From: Roseiarcus sp963833955
GTDB lineage: Bacteria; Pseudomonadota; Alphaproteobacteria; Rhizobiales; Beijerinckiaceae
Length of the DNA: 64,000 bases
Assembly: GCA_963833955.1 (NCBI GenBank)
Contig: CAWHZY010000011.1
Coordinates: 1 to 64,000, forward strand
Direction: 5' to 3'
This document shows, in pieces, positions 8,750-17,987 of the stretch; position 1 is the stretch's first letter, and every line of letters begins with the position of its first letter. The notes beneath the pieces were generated by a model, which searched no databases, was not told the origin of the DNA, and saw only the letters and a program-made list of their open reading frames with translations. The translations under genes and the position numbers were made by a program.

Positions 8750-10012
8750 TTATTTCGCTTTCGACTTCCGACTATACGCGGATTCTGGCGCGGAGCTCTT
8801 GCGATCAAAGGCGGTGACGCTGCGATCCGGCCCGACGCTTCCCGCCCCGCGCATCTGCTTCACATCAGCGGCCCCGAAACCAAGTTCCTGAAGGACCTCG
8901 TCCGTGTGTTGGCCCACCCCAGGCGGAGTCCGACGGATGCCCGGCGCTGCGCCATCGTAGCGGATAGGATGCGCCAACGCTCTTACGTGGCCGGCGTGAG
9001 GGTCTTCGAAATCGAGGATTGACTGATTCGCTGCAACTTGCGGGTCAGCAAGCACCTCGTCGTAACCATTGACCCTTGCGGACCACATGCCATGCTCCGC
9101 GAAGGTCGCCTCCCATTCCGACGTTGTGCGTTTGAGCATGTGGCTGGCGACGACCTTGTTCACGGTCTCGCGCTGGTCGAATTGGTCCTCCTTAGTCCAT
9201 GACGAAAACTGCGGATCACCAAAGGCTTTCGCCAAAGTGCCGCCATCTGCGAGCGACAGCGTCAGCCAGCCGTCGGCTGTCTTGAAAACCCCGTAAGGCG
9301 CCTGATGGAATCGCGAAGAGATTCCTGACTCGCTGCGATCATAAAGCTTCGCGCCGTTCAAGTGATAGTTGAGCGGTTCGATCTGCAGGTCGAGACCGGC
9401 GGACAGCAAATTGCTATCGACCTTGCATCCCTTGCCCGTCCGCTGGCGGCCAAAGAGGGCCGCGACGACACCGAGCGCTCCGAGCGTCGCGGCATGCTGG
9501 TCGACGAGAGCAGTGCCCATAAGGACGGGCGGATCGCCCGCCCGGCCACTCAGCATGGCGAGGCCGCACAAGGATTGCAGCAATAGGTCCTGGCCCGGCT
9601 TCTCGCGCGAAGGTCCTTCGGAGCCAAAACCGGTCAGCGAGCAATAAATGATTCCCGGATTTCGCTTCTTGACCTCCTCGTAAGAGAAGCCTCGCTTGGC
9701 CAGCGTGCCTGGTCTGAAGTTCTCTACGAGAACATCGGCCCGTTCGATCAGCCGCCACATTACGGCTTGGCCCTCGTCGGACTGGATGTTCAGCTCAACG
9801 CTTCGCTGATTGCGGCCGGCCATCAGAAAGAAGACGCTCGCGTCTTCATTGAGGAAGGCCTTTGCGCCCGACCAGTGTCGTTCGTAAGCGCCGCCGATCC
9901 GCTCGATCTTGACGACGTCGGCTCCGAGATCGGCAAGAAACTGGACGCAGGCGGGACCCTGCAAATAATGGGTCAGACTGACAACCTTGATGCCCGCCAG
10001 AAAATTGGTCAT
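8750..10012 (-). CDS. Family III (CaiB/BaiF-type) CoA-transferase 1
   Basis: Predicted to move CoA between carboxylic acids, activating a substrate for the hydratase encoded just upstream. The N-terminus FLAGIKVVSLTHYLQGPACVQFLADLGADVVKIE and the segment with PGQDLLLQSLCGLAML are family hallmarks; the Asp of PGQDL is the likely catalytic residue. 420 residues is normal. It is translationally coupled to the enoyl-CoA hydratase gene by a 4-base overlap. A 27% alignable paralogue-type gene sits in module B; I have not computed identity, only seen the shared motifs. The acid substrate is unknown. Confidence 0.88.
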   Translation of the reverse strand: MTNFLAGIKVVSLTHYLQGPACVQFLADLGADVVKIERIGGAYERHWSGAKAFLNEDASVFFLMAGRNQRSVELNIQSDEGQAVMWRLIERADVLVENFRPGTLAKRGFSYEEVKKRNPGIIYCSLTGFGSEGPSREKPGQDLLLQSLCGLAMLSGRAGDPPVLMGTALVDQHAATLGALGVVAALFGRQRTGKGCKVDSNLLSAGLDLQIEPLNYHLNGAKLYDRSESGISSRFHQAPYGVFKTADGWLTLSLADGGTLAKAFGDPQFSSWTKEDQFDQRETVNKVVASHMLKRTTSEWEATFAEHGMWSARVNGYDEVLADPQVAANQSILDFEDPHAGHVRALAHPIRYDGAAPGIRRTPPGVGQHTDEVLQELGFGAADVKQMRGAGSVGPDRSVTAFDRKSSAPESAYSRKSKAK

Positions 10013-10836
10013 TTCTTCGCCCCCTCCGTTTTTTCTTTTCTTGCGTCGTTTCGTCCGGCCGTGAAAACGGGTTGGCGCTTGGCAAGAAAGGCCGCTACGC
10101 CTTCTTCAATGTCCGGACCCGTGAAAACAGTGTGACTGTCGGCAAGGGTGCGATCGGTAGCTTCCTTGGTCGTCTGCGTGAGTGAATCTCGGACCCCAGC
10201 CCGGATGAGGCTCAAGGCGAGCGCCGGCCGCTGGGCGATATTCTCCGCGAAGGCGAGCGCATGCGAAAGGGCTTCTCCCGCGGGCGTGAGGCGGTTGATC
10301 AGACCAATTCGGTGCGCCTCCCGTGCGTCGATCAGGTCGCCCGAGTAAAGCAGCTCATAGGCCCTTGCGGCTCCCAAAAGGCGCGGCAGCCGGAACACGC
10401 CTCCGCTTCCGGGAAACACCCCAAGCTTGACCTCTGGAAAACCGATCCGCGCCGATTCGTCCATGAAGCGAACGTCGCAGGCTAGGGCAATCTCCGCCCC
10501 GCCACCTAGAGTAATCCCGTTGAGCGCCGCAATGACAGGCATCGGGAGTTCGGCCAGCGCCGTGAATGCGGCATTCTCCCGAGCGAGCTTACGGGATACG
10601 ACGTCCTCAAGGACCGAACTGAACTCGCTTACGTCCGAGCCGGCGCAGAACGCCTTGCCGCCAGCCCCCGTGACCACGAGCACGCGCACGCGATCGTCGC
10701 TTGCGATAGCGTTGCAGGTCGCCTGCAGCTTATCGAGGGTTGTCAGGGTGGTTAGGTTCAGAGGCGGATTGTCGAGGGTGAGGATTGCGACACCGCAATC
10801 CATGAGCTCGTATTTCACATAGGACCGCTCGGTCAC
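10009..10836 (-). CDS. Enoyl-CoA hydratase/isomerase family protein
   Basis: Crotonase-fold enzyme expected to hydrate or isomerise a CoA ester made by the neighbouring CoA-transferase. The oxyanion-hole regions KAFCAGSDVSEF and NGITLGGGAEIALACDVR are present, and both usual glutamate positions can be seen (GGGAEIAL and GFPEVKLG). GTG 10836 is chosen since AAGGAGA lies just before it; this gives 275 residues, whereas the longer open frame upstream is out of character. It reads divergently from the GMC gene at 11327 across a region with two operator-like palindromes. Confidence 0.88.
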   Translation of the reverse strand: MTERSYVKYELMDCGVAILTLDNPPLNLTTLTTLDKLQATCNAIASDDRVRVLVVTGAGGKAFCAGSDVSEFSSVLEDVVSRKLARENAAFTALAELPMPVIAALNGITLGGGAEIALACDVRFMDESARIGFPEVKLGVFPGSGGVFRLPRLLGAARAYELLYSGDLIDAREAHRIGLINRLTPAGEALSHALAFAENIAQRPALALSLIRAGVRDSLTQTTKEATDRTLADSHTVFTGPDIEEGVAAFLAKRQPVFTAGRNDARKEKTEGAKK

Positions 10837-10974
10837 CTCGACTCTCCTTAACCCCGTTCGAGCCGCCAGCTGGCTGCAAGCTGCAAACTTGTCGATTCGT
10901 GCGCCAAATTGGGACGAAAACCTTAAAATGCTCATGCCGGTTGAGCGTGGCCGCGAACGGGCCCAAGCCGGACT

Positions 10975-10990
10975 TGAGAATACGTTTACA
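10975..10990. promoter_or_regulatory. Operator A1 (LacI-type palindrome)
   Basis: TGAGAATACGTTTACA; read on the minus strand it differs by one base from operator A2. It lies 139 bases before the hydratase start and 123 bases from A2. Fits the 16-bp consensus TGTRAAYRYRTTYACA shared by four sites in module A. The binding protein is inferred to be the LacI-type regulator at 21642-22697. Confidence 0.7.
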
Positions 10991-11097
10991 GTCATGTCGA
11001 TCCCCACTGCAAGGGGCGCTTCCCGCGCAAAGCGCCCTGAACGCCGAGATCTGATTGAATATGACGTTGCGTTCATTGCATCGATGCGCTATGAATA

Positions 11098-11113
11098 TGT
11101 AAACGTATTCACA
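11098..11113. promoter_or_regulatory. Operator A2 (LacI-type palindrome)
   Basis: TGTAAACGTATTCACA, an imperfect inverted repeat that is the best match to the module A consensus. With A1 it forms a pair in the divergent intergenic region 10837-11326, which otherwise holds no recognisable gene. Paired spacing suggests looping. Confidence 0.75.
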
Positions 11114-11326
11114 CGTCAGCTCTCGCTGAAAAAGCGCGCCCGTATTGAGGCGGATCGGAATGGGAGGCGACATGACAGGAGCAGCCTCGTGGAGCCCGAT
11201 CTTAACGAGGAGCGCTGCCTCTTCAATAAGCTTCCGTGCCGCGGCAGCCTCGCCACCTCGCCGGCGAGGGACGACTGGCAGGCGAAAATCGGATGGCCGC
11301 CAAGATCCGATCACGAAGGCAGTGAG

Positions 11327-12928
11327 ATGAGCGAGGTCACGACGACCGACTATGTTGTGGTCGGCGCGGGATCGGCCGGATGCGTGCTCGCAAACCGGCT
11401 ATCGGAAGATCCTAACACCAAGGTCACGCTGCTCGAAGCCGGCGGCTCGGATAGTAGCATCTTCATAAAAATGCCGGCGGGCTTTCTTCAGCTGATGCGG
11501 TCGGGCAGCAAGGACTGGGGCTACGAGACAACGCCGCAGACACACCTCGGGGGTCGCCGAATCCATTCGCCGCGTGGCAAGGTTTTGGGCGGATCGAGTT
11601 CCGTAAACGGCCAAGTCTACGTCCGTGGAGATCGGTCGGACTTCGACCAATGGGCGCAGCTTGGCAATCGAGGCTGGTCATTCGACGACTGCCTCCCTTA
11701 CTTTATGAAGTCCGAGAACTTCGAAGGCGGCGAAGGGGAAGCGCGCGGCCGCGGCGGCCCGCTCCGGACCACGCGTCGCGGAATCATCCATCCGCTTGCA
11801 AAGGCTTTTGCGGAGGCCTGCCAGCAGCAGGGACTTCCGCGCAATCCCGACTTCAACAGTGGCGGCGACCAGGGCGGCGTCGGTCCCACGGACAGCACCA
11901 CCGCCGATAACCGGCGATGGAGCAGTTCGGTCGCCTTCCTCCGTCCTGCCCTTTCGCGCCCAAACCTGACTGTCGTCACCCACGCGCTCGCCTCGCGTAT
12001 CATCGTTGAGAACGGGCGAGCCGTGGGCGTTGAGTACCTGAGGGGCGCCGCGAGGCATATCCTTCGGGCGGAGCGCGAGGTCGTCCTGTCGGGCGGGGCG
12101 GTCAACTCGCCCCAGCTGCTCCAATTGTCCGGGATCGGCGAACCCAAGCACCTGGGCGCTCTTGGAATCAAGGTCGTGCATGAGCTGAAGGGAGTGGGTC
12201 AAAACCTGCATGACCACCCCGGAATCGGCGGCGTTAAACAGCGCTGCTCCCAGCCGATCACGTATGTGTCGGCAGTCTCTTTGGCGGCCAAGACGCGTGC
12301 GCTCGCTCAATATCTTTTGTTTCAGTCCGGGCCGGGCGCCAACAATGGACTTGAAATCATGGCCTTCGTCCGTTCGCGGCCCGACCTGATCGCGCCCGAT
12401 CTGCAGTATTTCATGACGATGCTCATGTACGAGGACAGCGGTCGGAAGATCATTCCGGAGCACGGCTACATGGTCGTCTTCACGCTGCAGCGCCCGGAAA
12501 GCCGTGGGACCATCATGATCCGCTCGGACGATGCGCGTGTCGCGCCGGACATCGACCCCAATTATTTCGAGCGCAGAATTGACCTCGAGACGATGCGGGA
12601 CGGCGTGAAGATCGGCCGCGAAATCTTCGCTCAAAAAGCCTTCGATCCGTATCGCGGGTCCGAATACGCCCCCGGGGCAGAAATAAAAACCGACGCCGAG
12701 ATCGAGACCTTCGTCCGCAACAACGTCGATTCGAACTACCACCTCTGTGGAACCTGCAAGATGGGCGTCGATGAATTGGCTGTGGTTGACTCCGAACTCA
12801 GGGTTCGCGGGCTCGACGGGCTGCGCGTGATCGATGCGTCGATCATGCCGACAGTCGTGAGCGGCAACACCAACGCCGCGACAATCATGATCGCCGAAAA
12901 GGGCGCTGACCACATCCTCCGCGATTGA
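11327..12928 (+). CDS. GMC-family FAD oxidoreductase 1 (module A)
   Basis: Choline-dehydrogenase-like flavoenzyme of 533 residues, predicted to oxidise a hydroxyl group. The FAD-binding site VVGAGSAGCVLANRLSED is at the N-terminus, GKVLGGSSSVNGQVYVRG follows near residue 85, and the C-terminus has the catalytic His region NYHLCGTCKMG and SGNTNAATIMIAEKGAD. ATG 11327 is chosen because the family start lies directly before the FAD site. Its body (WAQLGNRGWS, MPAG) is most like GMC 4 of module B. It is followed by a GH88-type gene with a possible TTGA overlap, so they are probably cotranscribed. The substrate is not known. Confidence 0.88.
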   Translation: MSEVTTTDYVVVGAGSAGCVLANRLSEDPNTKVTLLEAGGSDSSIFIKMPAGFLQLMRSGSKDWGYETTPQTHLGGRRIHSPRGKVLGGSSSVNGQVYVRGDRSDFDQWAQLGNRGWSFDDCLPYFMKSENFEGGEGEARGRGGPLRTTRRGIIHPLAKAFAEACQQQGLPRNPDFNSGGDQGGVGPTDSTTADNRRWSSSVAFLRPALSRPNLTVVTHALASRIIVENGRAVGVEYLRGAARHILRAEREVVLSGGAVNSPQLLQLSGIGEPKHLGALGIKVVHELKGVGQNLHDHPGIGGVKQRCSQPITYVSAVSLAAKTRALAQYLLFQSGPGANNGLEIMAFVRSRPDLIAPDLQYFMTMLMYEDSGRKIIPEHGYMVVFTLQRPESRGTIMIRSDDARVAPDIDPNYFERRIDLETMRDGVKIGREIFAQKAFDPYRGSEYAPGAEIKTDAEIETFVRNNVDSNYHLCGTCKMGVDELAVVDSELRVRGLDGLRVIDASIMPTVVSGNTNAATIMIAEKGADHILRD

Positions 12929-12942
12929 CCACGGACGCTCAT

Positions 12943-14028
12943 ATGCACCGCGAAACCTGGATCGACGAGGCGATCGCCAAGGCCGTTGCGCGAGCACGCG
13001 GCATTGCGCGCGAAACGAAAGACTTTCCTCACATCACCAACAACGGAGATTGGCAGTGCACGCCAGACGGCGTGTGGACGGGCGGCTTCTGGGCCGGCGT
13101 CCTTTGGCTCGCCTACGAATACGACGGCGGCGAAGATCTGAATCGCTCTGCTGTCGACTTTACGGAACGGCTGCTGCCGCGATCGTCCGACACCCGAAAT
13201 CACGATCTGGGCTTCATGTTTTATCCAAGCGCGATCAAGGCCTGGACCTTGAAAGGCGAGGAACGTTACCGCCAGGCGGCGGTCGAGGCCGCGGTCTCCC
13301 TCGGGCGCCAATTCAACGAGAAGGCCGGCTTCATCCCCGGCTGGGGCTTTTTCGGTAAAGAGGATTGGAGCGGCTCGGTCCTCGTCGACACCTTGATGAA
13401 CCTGCCCCTGCTCGTGTGGGCCGTACAGCAGGGCGCCGACGCAGGCCTGATGGCGGTGGTTCGAGCGCAGGTGGCCAAGACGCTTGAGCACCATCTTCGC
13501 GCTGACGGCTCGGTCTACCACGTATACAAGTTCGACCCTGCGACGGGCAAAGGCGGGGGCGGCGACACCTATCAGGGGCTCTCGCCTGACAGCTCATGGT
13601 CCCGCGGACAGGCGTGGGCGATCACCGCGCTTGCGATCCTTGCGGGGATGACCGCCGATCGAACCTACCGGACGACCAGCGAGCGCGTCGCCGACTATTT
13701 CCTCGGCCAGCTCCCCGCCGACAGCGTGCCGCCTTGGGACTTCACGGCGCGCGGATCCGATGTGCCCAAGGATTCTTCCGCCGGAGCCATCGCAAGCTAT
13801 GGTTTTATCAAGCTCTACGGCGTCACTCAGGATAGGCGCCATCTCGAGACCGCTACGCGCCTTCTCAACGCCATGGCCACGACATGCGCCAACGCTTCGA
13901 ACGGCGGCGGATTGCTGCTTCACGCCACTGCGGATCTGCCGCACGGCCTTGGGATCGACGGCACGACGATGTACGGCGACTACTATTACCTCAAGTCCCT
14001 GTTGGCCCTGCGCGCGCTTGAGCGTTAA
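12943..14028 (+). CDS. GH88-type unsaturated glucuronyl hydrolase-like protein 1
   Basis: Predicted (alpha/alpha)6-barrel hydrolase that removes an unsaturated or modified uronic acid by hydration. Family motifs in order: VWTGGFWAGVLWLAYE, NHDLGFMFY, VLVDTLMNLPLLVWA, TYQGLSPDSSWSRGQAWAI, PPWDF, KDSSAGAIASYG and TTMYGDYYYLK. The Asp of HDLGF and the Asp of VDTLMN match the two catalytic positions of GH88. ATG 12943 gives 361 residues; a TTG at 12925 overlapping the GMC 1 stop is also possible. No signal peptide is seen, so it acts in the cytoplasm after import. A GH105-like specificity cannot be excluded. Confidence 0.85.
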   Translation: MHRETWIDEAIAKAVARARGIARETKDFPHITNNGDWQCTPDGVWTGGFWAGVLWLAYEYDGGEDLNRSAVDFTERLLPRSSDTRNHDLGFMFYPSAIKAWTLKGEERYRQAAVEAAVSLGRQFNEKAGFIPGWGFFGKEDWSGSVLVDTLMNLPLLVWAVQQGADAGLMAVVRAQVAKTLEHHLRADGSVYHVYKFDPATGKGGGGDTYQGLSPDSSWSRGQAWAITALAILAGMTADRTYRTTSERVADYFLGQLPADSVPPWDFTARGSDVPKDSSAGAIASYGFIKLYGVTQDRRHLETATRLLNAMATTCANASNGGGLLLHATADLPHGLGIDGTTMYGDYYYLKSLLALRALER

Positions 14029-14187
14029 CGGATGGACGGCGGAAATCTGCAGACGGCGCGCCCTCGTCCGGCGTGGCCCGCATGGGGCCCAATAGCGACC
14101 AGGCCGCTATGGTCCGCCCAGCGGCGAAGTGTTCACCGGCCCATCTTGACGGCGGCGCCAAACAATATGCGTCGGACGGAGGAGCGG

Positions 14188-15795
14188 ATGTACGACTACA
14201 TCATCACCGGGGCCGGATCTGCCGGCTGTGTGCTTGCCAACAGGCTGTCCGAAGACCCCAGCGTCAAGGTGCTCCTGCTCGAAGCGGGCGGCAGAGATCT
14301 CAATCCTTTCATCCACATGCCCGGCGGCCTCGGCAAACTGTTCGGGCCGAGAGTGAATTGGCGGTTTTTCACCGCCCCGCAGAAAAACCTCGACGGTCGA
14401 TCAATCTGGTATCCGCAGGGCAAGACGCTCGGCGGTTCGAGCTCGATCAACGCGATGGTCTACATTAGAGGACAGAGGGAGGATTACGACGACTGGGCCG
14501 CGCTCGGAAACGACGGTTGGTCGTACGCCGGCGTCCTGCCTTACTTCCGAAAGTCTGAGGACAACGAGCGCTTTGTCGACGCATATCACGGTCAGGGAGG
14601 GCCGCTATGGGTGTCCGATCAAATCGGACCTCATGAACTCTCGCGCGCTTTCGTGCGCGCCTGTCAGGCCTGGGGGCTGCCTTACAACCCCGACTTCAAC
14701 GGCGCGACGCAATACGGGGCCGGCTTCTACCAAGTGACCTGCAGGCATGGACGGCGGCGCAGCGCCTCCGTGTCCTATCTCTGGCCGATCCGCCGCCGAC
14801 CCAATCTGACCGTGCTGACGCACGCGCGGGCGATCAGGGTCGTGCTGAGCCACGGCCGGGCGGTCGCCGTCGAAATCGCACGGCGGGGGCAGGTCACGAC
14901 CGAGAGCTGTTCACGCGAGGTCATCGTCTCCAGCGGCGCGATCAACTCTCCGAGACTGCTCATGTTGTCGGGCATCGGGGATGCGGACGATCTCAAAAGG
15001 GTGGGAATCGCGCCCCTGCACGACCTCAAAGGCGTCGGCAAGCACCTTAAGGATCACTTGTGTACGAATTTACATGTCACGCTGCGAGAGCCGATCAGCT
15101 ACGACCGCCAGGATCGTTTTCCCCACTGGGTCCGCCATGGCCTCCAGTGGCTGCTCTACCGCAGCGGGCCGGTCGCCTCGGTCATCGTAGAAGGCGGCGG
15201 CTTCGCCTCTAGCGACGCCAGTGGCCGGCCCGACACACAGATTCATATCGCGCCTGCTTTCGTGGTGCGTGGCGGCCAAACCCGGCTCGATGGTCACGGG
15301 TTCACGATCAATACCACATTCCTGCGGCCTCGCAGCGTCGGTTCGGTTACCTTGCGCGCCTCGGACCCCGCCGCCGAACCGATCATCGATCCGAACTACC
15401 ACGCCGATCCTTTCGATCGCGAGATGTCGCTCCGTTCAATCCGAACCGTGCGCGAGATCCTCGCTCAAAAGGAGATTGCGAAACATATCAAAGTGGAGCG
15501 ACTGCCGGGGCCAGAGGCGCGCACCGACGCCGAAATCATGGCCTACGTTCGCCAGTACGCTTGTTGCGACTACCACCCGACGGGCACTTGCAAGATGGGC
15601 GTCGACGCTCAGGCTGTTGTGGATTCTCATCTCCGCGTGCACGGCCTCGAGGGCCTACGCGTCGTAGACGCCTCGATCATGCCAATGCTTCCGAGCGGAA
15701 ACACAAATGCTCCGACCATCATGATCGCTGAGAGGGCTGCGGATCTCATACGCGACCGCGAGCACGCTGCCGTTCCGGCGGCCAAAGCGGCGTAG
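14188..15795 (+). CDS. GMC-family FAD oxidoreductase 2 (module A)
   Basis: 535-residue flavoenzyme with the FAD site YIITGAGSAGCVLANRLSED, GKTLGGSSSINAMVYIRG, and C-terminal DYHPTGTCKMG plus SGNTNAPTIMIAERAAD. ATG 14188 has GGAGGAG at 14178-14184; the open frame upstream to 14032 lacks family sequence. It is a different subtype from GMC 1: features such as NPFIHMPGG and PYNPDFNGATQYGAGFYQVT recur in GMC 3 of module B, not in GMC 1. The 159 bases before it hold no recognisable site. Confidence 0.88.
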   Translation: MYDYIITGAGSAGCVLANRLSEDPSVKVLLLEAGGRDLNPFIHMPGGLGKLFGPRVNWRFFTAPQKNLDGRSIWYPQGKTLGGSSSINAMVYIRGQREDYDDWAALGNDGWSYAGVLPYFRKSEDNERFVDAYHGQGGPLWVSDQIGPHELSRAFVRACQAWGLPYNPDFNGATQYGAGFYQVTCRHGRRRSASVSYLWPIRRRPNLTVLTHARAIRVVLSHGRAVAVEIARRGQVTTESCSREVIVSSGAINSPRLLMLSGIGDADDLKRVGIAPLHDLKGVGKHLKDHLCTNLHVTLREPISYDRQDRFPHWVRHGLQWLLYRSGPVASVIVEGGGFASSDASGRPDTQIHIAPAFVVRGGQTRLDGHGFTINTTFLRPRSVGSVTLRASDPAAEPIIDPNYHADPFDREMSLRSIRTVREILAQKEIAKHIKVERLPGPEARTDAEIMAYVRQYACCDYHPTGTCKMGVDAQAVVDSHLRVHGLEGLRVVDASIMPMLPSGNTNAPTIMIAERAADLIRDREHAAVPAAKAA

Positions 15796-15816
15796 GATTA
15801 ACGAAACCACTGGAGT

Positions 15817-15832
15817 CGTGGATACGTTTACA
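15817..15832. promoter_or_regulatory. Operator A3 (LacI-type palindrome)
   Basis: CGTGGATACGTTTACA, which matches 14 of 16 positions of the reverse of A2. It lies just after the GMC 2 stop and 109 bases before A4, repeating the spacing seen for A1 and A2. Confidence 0.65.
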
Positions 15833-15925
15833 ATTCCGGTGTGAGCGCACCGACAGGAGCGCTTTCCCAATCAAAGAAACCTCCGCATTCGCGGAATATC
15901 CAGCTTTACGTATGGCGTGTATGAT

Positions 15926-15941
15926 GGTAAACGTATTCATA
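15926..15941. promoter_or_regulatory. Operator A4 (LacI-type palindrome)
   Basis: GGTAAACGTATTCATA, the fourth copy of the module A operator, 95 bases before the substrate-binding-protein start. Together with A3 it probably controls the importer operon. Confidence 0.7.
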
Positions 15942-16035
15942 GCAGGACAAGCTTCTGACGAAGGCGCCTGCCCGTGATGCAGAGCCGCGATCGTTGGCCG
16001 TCAATCAGACCCGTCACCACAGGGAGAAAAACGCA

Positions 16036-17115
16036 ATGAGGAAAAGTTTCTACGTTGGGGTTGCAGCCATGGCGCTGCTGGCTTGTTGCGGGGGCCGCGT
16101 GGCGCTGGCAGACGACAAGCCGACGAGCGTCAGCGCCTTGAAGAGCTATACGAACTGCGACGACGACGGGAACCCGAAAAACCCCAAGTTGAAGATCGCG
16201 TTCGCGCAAACCGACCTCAACACCCCGTGGCGCGTCGCCGAATTGAAGCATTTCCAGCTTTGGGCGAAGAAGTTGTGCGTCACAAACTTCATTTGGAACG
16301 AGGCTGCCGAAGACGTCTCCAAAGAGATCAGCAACGTTGCGGATCTCCTGGCGCAGAAGCCTGACGTGCTCCTGCTCGATCCGATCGCCGACCAGCCGCT
16401 CGTCCCGGTCATCGAAATGGCCAAGAAGGCCGGCGTGCCAATGATTGATATCGACCGCAGATTGTCCGTGGGACCTGGTCCCGAGACCTATCTCAGCGTG
16501 ATCAACGCTGACAATTATACCGTGGGACTCTCCGCCGCAAACGCTTGGATCGAGAAGCTGAAGAAGGATCAGAAGACGGACAGCCCGAAGGCAAATCTTG
16601 TCGTTATCATGGGCGGCGTCGGCCAAGATCCGGCCAATGAACGCAATCGCGGAGTTCAGGAAGCGATTAAGCCTTATCCCAATATCAAGCTCCTTGACAC
16701 GCAGTCAGGAAACTGGACCCGCGACGGCGGCAGGAAGGTCATGCAGGCTTACATCCAGCGTTACGCCCCGGGAGAATTGCAAGGCGTCTATACCGCCTCC
16801 GACGAAGAGATGATCGGCGCGCGCCAGGCGCTCGATGCGGTCAATCGTAAAGACTTAGACGGCGCCTTCTTCTCGAGTGACGGTCAGTTGCAAGGCCTTG
16901 AAGCCGTCGTCGAAGGCTTCAACGTCGCCACCAGTCAATTCCCGCCACTCTATGGGGAGGCCGGACTTCAGGCCGCAATCGCGGTCACGCAAGGTGTCAA
17001 GCTCGATCCCCACTACTGGCTTGAGCAGAAGACCTTCACCTGCCTGACTGACGCGGCGTGCAACGAGACGAAAGAATACGTCGCTCAGCTCAAGTCGACG
17101 GGCATGCAATTCTGA
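16036..17115 (+). CDS. Sugar ABC transporter substrate-binding protein 1
   Basis: Periplasmic binding protein of the ribose/galactose type, first gene of the module A importer operon. A Sec signal peptide covers about residues 1-25 (MRKSFYVGVAAMALLACC to VALA/DD). The mature part has LKIAFAQTDLNTPWR, LLLDPIADQPLVPVIEMAKKAGVPMIDIDR and the C-terminal hinge features of type 1 binding proteins. ATG 16036 follows AGGGAGA at 16021-16027. 359 residues. Ligand unknown, but context favours a uronic-acid glycoside or related sugar. Confidence 0.87.
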   Translation: MRKSFYVGVAAMALLACCGGRVALADDKPTSVSALKSYTNCDDDGNPKNPKLKIAFAQTDLNTPWRVAELKHFQLWAKKLCVTNFIWNEAAEDVSKEISNVADLLAQKPDVLLLDPIADQPLVPVIEMAKKAGVPMIDIDRRLSVGPGPETYLSVINADNYTVGLSAANAWIEKLKKDQKTDSPKANLVVIMGGVGQDPANERNRGVQEAIKPYPNIKLLDTQSGNWTRDGGRKVMQAYIQRYAPGELQGVYTASDEEMIGARQALDAVNRKDLDGAFFSSDGQLQGLEAVVEGFNVATSQFPPLYGEAGLQAAIAVTQGVKLDPHYWLEQKTFTCLTDAACNETKEYVAQLKSTGMQF

Positions 17116-17251
17116 GGTCGAGATGATTGCCCGGCCGTCGAATGGCGGTCGGGCGCCGGTCCGGGTCCCGCGAGTTGGAGCAAAGGACGAAGCCGCCATT
17201 CTCAACGGGCTGCACGCGGCGGCTCCGCACAGTGGGCTTGGAAGAAGAGCA

Positions 17252-17980
17252 GTGACACGTCCCATCACGTTTGGCCCATGGCTCTTCGCCGGCCTTTTCG
17301 CGGCGATGACCGTCAGCCCGTCGTTCCGCGCAAAGGCCTCGGAATCAGACGCCATTCATCCCAGTACAGCAATCCCGAATGTCGCCGCGGAAGCGTCGGG
17401 CAAGTACTACATCCTGTTTTTGAAATGGAGCCGGGAGGTGTTGGTCGGGCCCGTCACGGCGCGCGCCACATATCTCGATCCGCCGCTTTACCTTGCATGG
17501 TTGCGCCAAGAGTCTCCGAACATCGACCAAGCCGCCTTTGAGCAAAAGATTGCCGGGTTTCCCAAGGTCCTCCGATTTCGCGTCGCTTACCAGGCTACGG
17601 ACCGAGCCTCCCTTCACGCCAAGGATTGGAAAGTGACTTTGCAGACGCCGGAGGGGACAAGCATCGCGGCGGCAGCGGGCAAGCGTATCGCGCCAGCCGA
17701 CCTCAAGAGTGGGCCAAATGGCGACTTTTGGGAGGACGATTGGGACTACCAATTCCCTGCTCCTGAAGGCCTCCTCGCCAACTCGAGCAAGGGCTTCAGC
17801 TTGTTGCTAACCGGCCCCGCAGGCGAGGGGAAGGTGAATTGGAGCTTCGGCGCGACGCAAGCCGCCGCCGCGGCTGCGGACGGCTATGTCGTCTATCTGG
17901 GCAGCATTCTGTCGGGCCTTTGCCTTGCGCTGCTCGCAGCCCTCTACTTGACCCGTCCTCCGCGGGCGAGCATCACGTAA
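17252..17980 (+). CDS. Unknown exported, membrane-anchored protein in importer operon
   Basis: Not recognised. From GTG 17252 it reads 242 residues: an N-terminal hydrophobic export signal (about 5-25), a soluble region of about 180 residues rich in W and Y (KYYILFLKWSREVLVG, FWEDDWDYQFPAPEG), and a C-terminal membrane helix (YVVYLGSILSGLCLALLAALYL) followed by basic residues. An in-frame ATG at 17123 would add 43 residues before the signal, which seems less likely. It lies between the binding-protein and ATPase genes, 7 bases before the latter, and has no counterpart in module B. It may be an importer accessory or a periplasmic sensor. Confidence 0.6.
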   Translation: MTRPITFGPWLFAGLFAAMTVSPSFRAKASESDAIHPSTAIPNVAAEASGKYYILFLKWSREVLVGPVTARATYLDPPLYLAWLRQESPNIDQAAFEQKIAGFPKVLRFRVAYQATDRASLHAKDWKVTLQTPEGTSIAAAAGKRIAPADLKSGPNGDFWEDDWDYQFPAPEGLLANSSKGFSLLLTGPAGEGKVNWSFGATQAAAAAADGYVVYLGSILSGLCLALLAALYLTRPPRASIT

Positions 17981-17987
17981 CTAAGCG

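Noticed and set aside
11678..12997. Long minus-strand frame (439 codons) opposite GMC 1, and similar ones opposite other genes
   Set aside because: Shadow frames caused by high GC at third positions; arginine/histidine/aspartate-rich without family motifs, while the other strand is a clear gene.
16036..16120. Binding protein 1 as a lipoprotein because of the LLACCGG stretch
   Set aside because: The cysteines lie inside a signal with a better Sec cleavage site after VALA; lipobox spacing is poor.
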